A stretch of 5,212 nt of DNA, from positions 1 through 5,212 of the forward strand of contig CATMOC010000313.1 of NCBI GenBank assembly GCA_950071955.1, given 5' to 3'. Position numbers and translations under genes: made by a program. Below the pieces are notes generated by a model. The model had not been told where the DNA came from and ran no database searches. It worked only from the letters and a program-made list of their open reading frames with translations. The DNA comes from an uncultured Mesorhizobium sp. (GTDB lineage: Bacteria > Pseudomonadota > Alphaproteobacteria > Rhizobiales > Rhizobiaceae). Positions 1 through 5,212 of the stretch are shown in pieces (position 1 is the stretch's first letter; each line of letters opens with the position of its first letter).

Positions 1-1252
1 TGTCGAGGCCGATCTCCCTGGCCACCGCTTCGCCCTTGCGCACCGCCTGCAGCACCTTGCCACCTTCGAGCAGGCCGACAGGCACCGCACGCGCGGCGCG
101 CGATTCCTCGGCGCGCATCGTCCAGGAGCGGTAGCAGGTCTCCCCTATCGCGTCGAAAGTCTCGCCCGGCTTCAGGTCGCGCTTGGCGACGGCGCAGACT
201 TCCGCGACCGGCCGCGGCAGCGGCACCATGTCGGGCCTGCCGGTCAGCATGATGCGCGCGGCAGTCAGCGGCACTTCCAGCGAGGTCAGATGGTAGGGCC
301 GGTGAAACGCATAATACGGCCCCTTCCCAACGTGCAGATCGTCCATTCGCTCGATGATGCGCGGATGTGTGGCCTCGACCACCACGAAGACCCCGGGCGC
401 GACGCCCTTGCCGATCGTGTAGTCGACCACGCCCTTGCGTGAGAGAACGCCTCCGTCCGCCCGCGGGATCAGCACCTTCGCCAGATCGTCGCGGCCGGCA
501 TTCGGGCCGTGCATGCCGGGCACGTCGGGCACGAGGCCGGTCGCGTTGGCGATCGCGCACATCTCGACCATGGTCTTGGACCCGTCCACGAACTCGACCA
601 GCATGCGCGGGTTCATGTTGCGTCGTGTCGCCTCCTCGACATAGTCGTCAGGTACAGCGTCGTGGTCGAGCGGGTTGTTCTTGCCCTTGCCGGCCGACAC
701 GATCGTATAGCCGAGGGCGGACGCGAACTCGATCAGTTCCATGCACGAGGAAGGCTCGTCGCCGGCGCCGACGGAATAGATCACGCCCAGCCGGTCAGCC
801 TGGTGCTTGAGGTAGGGGCCGATGGTGACGTCGGCCTCGACGTTCATCATCACGACGTGCTTGCCGTGCTCCATGGCCATGAGGTCGAAGTCGGCCGCCA
901 CGCCGGGCTTGCCTGTGGCGTCGATCACCACGTCGATCAGAGGGTTCGTCACGAGCAGTTCGTTCGACGTGATGCCGATCCGGCCGGCCTCGATCGCCGC
1001 GGTGAGACCGGACGCTGTATCAGCCTCGCGGGCCATCGCCTCGTCGCCGTAGGCGATGCGGATGGCTGCGCGGGCGGTGTGCGGACGGCGGGTCGAGATG
1101 GCGCAGATTTCGACGCCCTTCATCAGCATGCCCTGGGTCACCAGGTCGGTTCCCATCTCCCCGGAACCGATGACGCCGATCCGCACGGGGCGCCCCTCCT
1201 CGGCCCTGCGGGCGAGATCCCGGGCGAGGCCGGTCAATGCGACGTTGGTCAT
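1..1252 (-). CDS. Homoserine dehydrogenase-like NAD(P)-dependent oxidoreductase with C-terminal SAF domain (COG4091 type), 3' end cut by window edge
   Basis: Reading the minus strand from the ATG at 1252 gives 417 residues with no stop; the C-terminus lies beyond base 1. Residues 24-34 (RIGVIGSGEMG) form a Rossmann dinucleotide-binding loop. The strand DVVIDATGKPG (107-117), followed by HVVMMNVEADVTIG (132-145), is the pattern of the homoserine-dehydrogenase NAD-binding fold. Residues from about 347 on (PVAEVCAVAKRDLKPGETFD and beyond) are the start of a SAF domain. No kinase or ACT region of a true homoserine dehydrogenase is visible, so threonine biosynthesis is unlikely. The family is predicted to be a cytosolic NAD(P)-dependent sugar-acid or hydroxy-acid oxidoreductase; members have sometimes been mislabelled as flagellar FlgA because of the SAF domain. 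I recall full-length members at roughly 430-450 residues, so only a short tail should be missing. The ribosome site is weak (GGA about 7 bases upstream). It is divergent from the Ldh-family gene. Family assignment is firm; the substrate is unknown. Confidence 0.88.
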   Translation of the reverse strand, partial: MTNVALTGLARDLARRAEEGRPVRIGVIGSGEMGTDLVTQGMLMKGVEICAISTRRPHTARAAIRIAYGDEAMAREADTASGLTAAIEAGRIGITSNELLVTNPLIDVVIDATGKPGVAADFDLMAMEHGKHVVMMNVEADVTIGPYLKHQADRLGVIYSVGAGDEPSSCMELIEFASALGYTIVSAGKGKNNPLDHDAVPDDYVEEATRRNMNPRMLVEFVDGSKTMVEMCAIANATGLVPDVPGMHGPNAGRDDLAKVLIPRADGGVLSRKGVVDYTIGKGVAPGVFVVVEATHPRIIERMDDLHVGKGPYYAFHRPYHLTSLEVPLTAARIMLTGRPDMVPLPRPVAEVCAVAKRDLKPGETFDAIGETCYRSWTMRAEESRAARAVPVGLLEGGKVLQAVRKGEAVAREIGLD

Positions 1253-1390
1253 GCGGATTCCGGATATAGCGGTGTCATGGTGGGGCAGTTAGCAGATTTG
1301 CAGCTGCGATTGTCAAACGAACTGGGGAACGCCGCCCGACGGCACTTGTTTCCTCTCCCTGCTGTCGAGGATTGCGGCTATCACCCGGTC
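1253..1390. promoter_or_regulatory. Divergent intergenic region between the two oxidoreductase genes
   Basis: This 138-bp stretch separates the starts of two divergently read dehydrogenase genes, so it should contain promoters for both. On the minus strand it has a clear -35 box (listed separately). It also contains the perfect 8-bp palindrome GCAGCTGC at 1300-1307 and flanking TTTG (1297-1300) and CAAA (1314-1317) segments that could belong to an operator. No convincing plus-strand promoter is seen for the Ldh-family gene. The plus-strand reading frame is open through this region, with an alternative in-frame ATG at 1277. Confidence 0.6.
1288..1316 (-). promoter_or_regulatory. Putative sigma-70-type promoter for the SAF-domain oxidoreductase gene
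   Basis: On the minus strand, TTGACA (1316-1311) is a perfect -35 consensus. A 17-base spacer (1310-1294) leads to GCTAAC (1293-1288), a poor -10 box matching only the central TAA of TATAAT. Transcription would begin near 1281, giving a leader of about 30 bases before the ATG at 1252. The palindrome GCAGCTGC (1300-1307) sits inside the spacer, where a bound repressor would block polymerase. The -35 match is seen directly; promoter activity is inferred. Confidence 0.4.
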
Positions 1391-2392
1391 ATGTCCGAAA
1401 AGATCCACCTTTTGATCGAACAGTGCGAGGCCGTCTGTCGCGAGGCGGCGTTGCGTGCAGGCGCGAGCGAGGCCGCGGCCACGGCGCTTGCCCGCGCGAG
1501 CGTGGCGGCGGATGCGGAGGGAAACCATGCTGTCGGGATGGCGCACCTGTCGCTCTATCTCGATGCCCTGCGCGAGGGCCGCATCGACGGCAAGGCCGTG
1601 CCGGAGATCGGGCGGCCGTTGCCAGCCGTCGTCCACGTGGATGCACGCGGCGGCACTGCCCATCTCGGCTTCGATCTCGCCTATGAAAAGCTTGTGGAGG
1701 CGGCACGAAGCTTCGGCATCGCCGTCTTCGCGCAGAAGAACGCATTCACCTGCGGATCCCTCGGCTATTTTGTGCAACGGCTCGCCGAAGATGGACTGGT
1801 GGCACTCGCGGCCACCAACGGTCCCCGGCTGATGACGGTTTCCGGCGCCAGGGAACCGGTCTACTGCACCAATCCGTTGGCCTTTGCCGCGCCGATGCCC
1901 GACGGCGACATGCTGCTCATCGACCAGGCGACCAGCCCGACGGCCTTCGCGAAGGTCAGGAGCGCCGCGGGCCGGGGCGAGGAGATACCGGAGGGCTGGG
2001 CGGTCGACGCCGAGGGGCGCCCGACCACGAGCGCGGCGGAGGCCGTGAAGGGCGCACTCGTGGCCTTCGGCGGTTCGCGCGGCGCCAACATCGCGCTGAT
2101 GGTTGAGATCCTCGCGGCCGGGCTGACGGGTGCGAACTGGTCGCTCGACGCGCCCTCCATATCCGAAGGAGACCGCTCGCCGCGAACCGGACTGTTCGTC
2201 ATCGCCATCGAACCGTCCGCCTTCGGTCAGGATTTTCCCGAAAGGCTCCGGACGCATGCCGGACGACTGGCGGCCAAGGGCGTGCACGTGCCGGGGCGCA
2301 CGAAGGCCGCCGCCCGTTTGAGGGCACGCCAGGAGGGGTTGTCCGTCCCGCGTCATCTCTTCGAGAAAATCGAAGCCTGGGGGCGATCGTGA
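1391..2392 (+). CDS. Ldh-family (malate/L-lactate dehydrogenase-like) NAD(P)-dependent oxidoreductase
   Basis: The protein has 333 residues, the usual size for the family that includes AllD, ComC, YbiC and the delta1-piperideine-2-carboxylate/delta1-pyrroline-2-carboxylate reductases. Family marks in order are: a helical N-terminus with EGNHAVGMAHL (43-53), where H46 matches the catalytic His; YCTNPLAFAAP (158-168), the GTNP cofactor segment; LIDQATSPTAFAKV (176-189); DAEGRPTT (206-213); and FGGSRGANIALMVEILAAGLTGA (226-248). The segment NAFTCGSLGYF (117-127) carries Thr where malate/lactate-type members usually have a second His, so the enzyme is perhaps closer to the cyclic imino acid reductases. 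Start choice: the family begins just before the first helix, which fits the ATG at 1391; the frame is open upstream and an ATG at 1277 would add 38 residues with no family resemblance and cross the divergent promoter. No good ribosome site is seen (GAGGA lies 19 bases upstream). It is cytosolic and the likely first gene of a plus-strand operon. Substrate unresolved. Confidence 0.88.
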   Translation: MSEKIHLLIEQCEAVCREAALRAGASEAAATALARASVAADAEGNHAVGMAHLSLYLDALREGRIDGKAVPEIGRPLPAVVHVDARGGTAHLGFDLAYEKLVEAARSFGIAVFAQKNAFTCGSLGYFVQRLAEDGLVALAATNGPRLMTVSGAREPVYCTNPLAFAAPMPDGDMLLIDQATSPTAFAKVRSAAGRGEEIPEGWAVDAEGRPTTSAAEAVKGALVAFGGSRGANIALMVEILAAGLTGANWSLDAPSISEGDRSPRTGLFVIAIEPSAFGQDFPERLRTHAGRLAAKGVHVPGRTKAAARLRARQEGLSVPRHLFEKIEAWGRS

Positions 2393-2459
2393 ACCTTCGT
2401 TCCATTGGCAGTCGCGCCGGGAAGCGCCATAAGGGGTCCCGCATCCCCAGTCCCCGCCG

Positions 2460-3554
2460 ATGACCCTTTCCCAGGACCAAGACATCCCTCGCCTTGCCCG
2501 ACTGCCCTCGCCCCTGCAATGGGCGTTGCTGCTCGCGATCTCCGCCGCGATCTCGGCCGGGCTGGAACTGCTACGGCTGCCAGCCGCGCTTCTGGTCGGC
2601 CCGATGCTGGCCGGCGTCCTCTTCGGCGTCAACGGCGCGACGATCAGGCCGCCGGAGCAGCTCTTCGTGGCCGCCCAGGGCATCATCGGCGCGATGATCG
2701 TCGCGGCCATCCGGCCGGACATGGCGGGCGCGCTGCTGGACCAGTGGCCGATCATCCTGGGAGCCGTACTCGCAACGCTAGCCGCGTCGAGCCTCCTGGG
2801 CGCCATGGTGGGCCGCTGGGGATCGCTGCCTGGCACCACCGCTGTCTGGGGTTCCGCCCCGGGTGCCGCGAGCGCCATGGTCCTCATGGCAGACGCGTTC
2901 GGTGCCGATGCCCGCCTGGTCGCCTTCATGCAGTATCTCCGCGTGATATTCGTGTCGATTTCGGCGGCACTCATCGCGCGCATCTGGGTCGACGTGTCGG
3001 GCGTCGCGTCTCCACCCATCGAGTGGTTCCCGCCGCTGCTCCTGCCGGATCTTGCCACCACGCTCGTCGTGGCGCTCGCGGGCGCGTTCCTGGGAAAGCT
3101 GTCGCGTATCCCCGGCGGGACGCTTCTGGGACCGCTCGTCATCGGCGTACCGTTGCACCTCGGCGCGGGGCTCGACCTGCAACTCCCCGAATGGCTGCTC
3201 GCGGTAAGCTATGCCTTCGTGGGATGGTGGATCGGCCTGAAGTTCACGCGTCCGATCCTCGCCCACGCCGCGCGGACACTTCCGCAGATCCTCGCGGCGA
3301 TCCTTCTGCTCATCGCCTTCTGCGCGGCCATAGGCGCGGCTCTGTCGTCTCTGCTAGGGGTCGATCCGCTGACCGCCTTCCTTGCCACCAGCCCCGGCGG
3401 AATGGACTCGGTCGCGATAATCGCGGCGGCCTCGCGCAACGTCGACATTTCCTTCGTGATGACGTTCCAGATGACTCGTTTCCTTATCGTTCTGCTGCTT
3501 GGCCCGCCGGTTGCGAGAATGATCGCCTCGCGGATGATCCGCCGCCCGCCTTGA
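2460..3554 (+). CDS. AbrB-family integral membrane protein (AbrB duplication family, putative transporter)
   Basis: This 364-residue protein is strongly hydrophobic with roughly ten membrane segments, the usual size of the family (COG3180, once labelled putative ammonia monooxygenase or AbrB regulator). The internal duplication that defines it is visible. GPMLAGVLFG (47-56) pairs with GPLVIGVPLHLG (224-235), and GSAPGAASAMVLMADAFGAD (131-150), continuing to MQYLRV near 157-162, pairs with TSPGGMDSVAIIAAA (310-324), continuing to FQMTRFLIV near 336-344. Only the E. coli namesake was linked genetically to gene regulation; the architecture instead resembles a membrane carrier, and no substrate is firmly known. 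It is unrelated to the DNA-binding AbrB of Bacillus. The start is fixed at 2460: an in-frame TAA at 2430-2432 excludes a longer form. No clear ribosome site is visible. It lies 67 bp after the Ldh-family gene, so it may be co-transcribed and could carry that enzyme's substrate; this is inference. Confidence 0.9.
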   Translation: MTLSQDQDIPRLARLPSPLQWALLLAISAAISAGLELLRLPAALLVGPMLAGVLFGVNGATIRPPEQLFVAAQGIIGAMIVAAIRPDMAGALLDQWPIILGAVLATLAASSLLGAMVGRWGSLPGTTAVWGSAPGAASAMVLMADAFGADARLVAFMQYLRVIFVSISAALIARIWVDVSGVASPPIEWFPPLLLPDLATTLVVALAGAFLGKLSRIPGGTLLGPLVIGVPLHLGAGLDLQLPEWLLAVSYAFVGWWIGLKFTRPILAHAARTLPQILAAILLLIAFCAAIGAALSSLLGVDPLTAFLATSPGGMDSVAIIAAASRNVDISFVMTFQMTRFLIVLLLGPPVARMIASRMIRRPP

Positions 3555-3617
3555 TGCGGTCGGGAGCAGTGTCTATGTGGCGGCGACATGAATCGCACCG
3601 CAGGGAATGCTTGGAAA

Positions 3618-3884
3618 ATGTCCGGACCCGTCTCACGCTTCCTCGGCGACAGCCCGCTGCGAGTGCTCATCAAGCTCCTTGTGGTGTCGTTCATCGTCGG
3701 GTTCGTCATGAACATGTTCGGCTGGTCGCCACTCGACGTCTGGTACGCACTGCGTGAAGCCGTGCTCGACATCTGGCATCTCGGATTCGATGCGTTCGGC
3801 CGCTTCGCCGGCTACATCGTACTCGGCGCCGCGATCGTCATCCCCGCCTTCATCGTCCTGCGCCTGCTGAGCTTCAGGCGCTGA
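3618..3884 (+). CDS. Small two-helix membrane protein, DUF6460-like
   Basis: With the ATG at 3618 the protein has 88 residues, beginning MSGPVSRFLGDSPLRVL. Two hydrophobic segments are visible, about 17-37 and 66-83, separated by an amphipathic stretch with WSPLDVWYALREAVLDIW (36-53), and the protein ends in a basic tail (LRLLSFRR). The pattern matches a small protein family of unknown function found mainly in Hyphomicrobiales (DUF6460), sometimes mislabelled as integrase; it has no integrase feature. An in-frame ATG at 3588 would add ten residues (MNRTAGNAWK). I prefer 3618 because the family motif starts there and AGGGA lies 11 bases upstream, while 3588 has no usable ribosome site. It follows the AbrB-family gene by 63 bp and ends inside the 3' end of the deacetylase gene on the other strand (11-bp overlap). 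Membrane location is likely; function unknown. Confidence 0.78.
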   Translation: MSGPVSRFLGDSPLRVLIKLLVVSFIVGFVMNMFGWSPLDVWYALREAVLDIWHLGFDAFGRFAGYIVLGAAIVIPAFIVLRLLSFRR

Positions 3885-4806
3885 CGGGCTCCGCAGCGCC
3901 GGCATCGGCGAATTCCGCCGCGACCTCGAACAGGATGGCGTGCCGTTCGGCGAGAGCGGGAACGTCGGTCGAATAGCCGCCGCCGATGACGCCGCAGACC
4001 GGTACGCCGCCGCGGCGGAAATGCCCGATCACTGCGGTATCCCTCCGGCGCAACCCGTCGTCGGTGAGCGCCAACTTGCCGAGACGGTCGGTCTCGTGCG
4101 CATCGACGCCCGCATTGTAGAAGACGAGGTCCGGCCGCGCGTAATCGGTGAGCAGCGGCAGGATTTGGTCAAGCTTGCGCAGATAGGCCTCGTCGCCGGT
4201 GCCGTCCGGCAGCGCGATGTCGAGATCGGAAGGGATCTTCCGGGCGGGATAGTTCCGCTCGCCATGGATGGAGAAAGTGAACACCCGCGGTTCGTCGGCA
4301 AAGATGTCGGCCGTGCCGTCCCCCTGGTGAACGTCGAGATCGACGACGAGCACGCGCCTTACCGCTCTCTCCGCCAGCAGCGCGCTCGCCGCGACGCCGA
4401 CGTCGTTGAAGGTGCAGAATCCCGCGCCCTGCGCCCGCCTCGCATGGTGACTGCCGCCCGCCGTGTTGCAGGCGATGCCCATGGCAAGCGCCATCCTCGC
4501 CGCCAGCAAGGTGCCGGACACGGCCAGATGCGCGCGCCGGGCGATCCGTTCGTCGACCGGAAAGCCGATCTCCTTCTCGATCGGCGACGGCACCGATACA
4601 GAAAGCACCTGTTCGACATAGATCGGATCGTGCGCCAGCCCGAGGATCTCGGCACCGACGGGTTCGGGCACGTGCAGCGCGCCGTCGGCGGTCAACCCTC
4701 GCCGCTCCAGCGATTCCATGAGGAAGCGGTACTTGCCCATCGGAAACCGGTGATGGGCAGGAAATTTCGCGTCGTAGTCGGGGTGGTGGACGATATCGAG
4801 CGGCAT
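3874..4806 (-). CDS. Histone deacetylase-fold deacylase, class IV (HDAC11-like)
   Basis: This 310-residue protein has the full arginase/deacetylase-fold catalytic set. The His dyad is in GGSHHARR (117-124, H120/H121), followed by GAGFCTFNDVGVAA (127-140). Zinc ligands D158 and H160 lie in DLDVHQGDGTADIF (156-169), the third ligand D240 in YNAGVDAHETDRLG (230-243), and the transition-state Tyr in IGGGYS (274-279, Y278). The DLDVHQGDG and YNAGxDxxExDRLG forms are those of class IV enzymes such as HDAC11, rather than AcuC or class I/II. Zinc-dependent removal of acetyl or longer acyl groups from lysine or a small amine is expected in the cytosol; the bacterial substrate is not predictable. The length is normal for a single domain and no signal peptide is seen. 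The start at 4806 has TAAGG about 4 bases upstream. The gene converges with the DUF6460-like gene, overlapping it by 11 bp, and is divergent from the MATE gene. Confidence 0.93.
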   Translation of the reverse strand: MPLDIVHHPDYDAKFPAHHRFPMGKYRFLMESLERRGLTADGALHVPEPVGAEILGLAHDPIYVEQVLSVSVPSPIEKEIGFPVDERIARRAHLAVSGTLLAARMALAMGIACNTAGGSHHARRAQGAGFCTFNDVGVAASALLAERAVRRVLVVDLDVHQGDGTADIFADEPRVFTFSIHGERNYPARKIPSDLDIALPDGTGDEAYLRKLDQILPLLTDYARPDLVFYNAGVDAHETDRLGKLALTDDGLRRRDTAVIGHFRRGGVPVCGVIGGGYSTDVPALAERHAILFEVAAEFADAGAAEPVSA

Positions 4807-4909
4807 CCAGCCTTAGCTAGGTCTCGTGCGCGAGGAAGAAAAGAGCGCACATACTATCGCGCCGCATCGCCGCACTCTAGAACCTCCCTGTCTCGTCGAA
4901 GGAACCCGG
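4807..4909. promoter_or_regulatory. Divergent intergenic region between deacetylase and MATE transporter genes
   Basis: This 103-bp region must hold the promoters for both flanking genes. It contains an inverted repeat, GTGCGC (4826-4831) and GCGCAC (4845-4850), separated by a purine-rich 13-base spacer. A weak -10-like TACTAT (4852-4857) follows on the plus strand with no matching -35. AAGGA (4899-4903) is the ribosome site of the MATE gene, and TAAGG close to 4812-4816 on the minus strand serves the deacetylase. Confidence 0.5.
4826..4850. repeat. Short inverted repeat, possible operator or hairpin
   Basis: Arms GTGCGC and GCGCAC are perfect 6-bp complements around a 13-base purine-rich spacer (GAGGAAGAAAAGA). 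The pairing does not extend beyond the arms. The position between two divergent starts would suit a regulator site, but in GC-rich DNA a 6-bp repeat can arise by chance. Confidence 0.3.
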
Positions 4910-5212
4910 ATGGAAGACGCTCTCGGCAAGCAGCCCCTCGAAGTCGCCCCTGTGCCTCGCGACGGCAATACCTTCATGGTGACGCATCGGCTCGTGCTCT
5001 CGATCGCGGTCCCGATGACGCTGGCATACCTGACAACTCCCCTTCTGGGCATCACGGACACCGCAGTGGTCGGCCAGTTCGGCGACGCCGCTCTTCTGGG
5101 AGGGCTTGCGGCCGGCGCGATCGTTTTCGATCTGGTGTTCGCTACCTTCAACTTCCTGCGGTCCGGCACCACCGGTCTGGTGGCCCAGGCCTACGGACGC
5201 GGCGACGGGCGC
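4910..5212 (+). CDS. MATE-family efflux transporter (DinF-like), N-terminal part, cut by window edge
   Basis: The ATG at 4910 opens a frame of 101 codons that runs to the last base without a stop; full members have around 440-450 residues, so about three quarters are missing. After a polar N-terminus of about 25 residues come two membrane segments (about 27-48 and 62-83). The first carries the hallmark Pro and Asp region PLLGITDTAVVGQFGD (44-59), and the second is followed by FNFLRSGTTGLVAQAYGRGD (80-99). The FNFLRxGTTGLxAQA signature points to the DinF branch of the MATE superfamily: inner-membrane, H+ or Na+ driven exporters of organic cations and drugs. A good ribosome site, AAGGA (4899-4903), lies six bases before the start and supports it over the later ATG at codon 23. 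The gene is divergent from the class IV deacetylase; no functional link is known. The exported substrate cannot be predicted. Confidence 0.92.
   Translation, partial: MEDALGKQPLEVAPVPRDGNTFMVTHRLVLSIAVPMTLAYLTTPLLGITDTAVVGQFGDAALLGGLAAGAIVFDLVFATFNFLRSGTTGLVAQAYGRGDGR

Noticed and set aside
509..1390. Plus-strand N-terminal extension of the Ldh-family frame
   Set aside because: The frame is open but runs antisense through the SAF-domain oxidoreductase gene and the divergent promoter. Its His/Asp/Val-rich translation resembles no Ldh-family N-terminus, and the family begins at the ATG at 1391.
2433..2448. GGGG/CCCC segments between the Ldh-family and AbrB-family genes as a terminator hairpin
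   Set aside because: The stem is only four base pairs, has an eight-base loop and is followed by no T-run. A terminator is not supported.
1313..3142. Long minus-strand open frame of 609 codons opposite the Ldh-family and AbrB-family genes
   Set aside because: It lies antisense to two genes with clear family motifs. Its translation is low-complexity and rich in Arg, Ser, Ala and Pro with no recognisable domain, as expected from GC-rich third-position bias.
3588..3617. Longer start for the DUF6460-like protein
   Set aside because: The added ten residues do not match the family start and the ATG at 3588 has no ribosome site, although this form cannot be excluded from sequence alone.
2405..3757. 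450-codon plus-strand frame overlapping the AbrB-family gene
   Set aside because: It is Arg- and Pro-rich without domains and sits in another frame over a gene with a clear membrane-protein duplication; it is a shadow frame.
4813..5172. Minus-strand frame of 119 codons over the start of the MATE gene
   Set aside because: It is antisense to a recognisable MATE transporter with a good ribosome site and has no motif of its own.

Overview
The window is about 5.2 kb of GC-rich, densely coding chromosomal DNA. The codon use, the gene families (a rhizobial-type DUF6460 small membrane protein, an AbrB-duplication membrane protein, a homoserine-dehydrogenase-like protein with a SAF domain) and the tight packing suggest an alphaproteobacterium of the order Hyphomicrobiales (Rhizobiales), probably near Phyllobacteriaceae. 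The order is inferred from family recognition only. No rRNA, tRNA, insertion sequence, integrase or CRISPR array was seen, and base composition looks even throughout.

Left part (1-1390). A minus-strand gene, cut by the left edge, encodes a predicted NAD(P)-dependent oxidoreductase of the COG4091 type (N-terminal homoserine-dehydrogenase-like Rossmann domain, C-terminal SAF domain). It is divergent from the next gene across a 138-bp intergenic region that holds the best promoter candidate of the window, a perfect TTGACA box reading toward the oxidoreductase.

Middle part (1391-3884). Three plus-strand genes follow: an Ldh-family (malate/L-lactate dehydrogenase-like) NAD(P)-dependent oxidoreductase, an AbrB-family integral membrane protein with a visible internal duplication, and a small two-helix membrane protein (DUF6460-like). 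Gaps are 67 and 63 bp (33 bp if the longer start of the last gene is used), so co-transcription is plausible. Two uncharacterised dehydrogenases flanking one promoter region, with a putative transporter behind, could form a small catabolic unit for an unknown hydroxy or imino acid. This is inference from gene order.

Right part (3874-5212). A minus-strand histone-deacetylase-fold enzyme of the class IV (HDAC11-like) type has all zinc and catalytic residues and overlaps the end of the small membrane protein gene tail to tail by 11 bp. It is divergent, across 103 bp, from a MATE efflux transporter (DinF-like) whose first 101 residues are in the window before the right edge cuts it.

Overall this looks like ordinary core or near-core chromosome. 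The most useful leads are the dehydrogenase/transporter cluster of unknown substrate, the altered active-site segment of the Ldh-family enzyme, and the class IV deacetylase.
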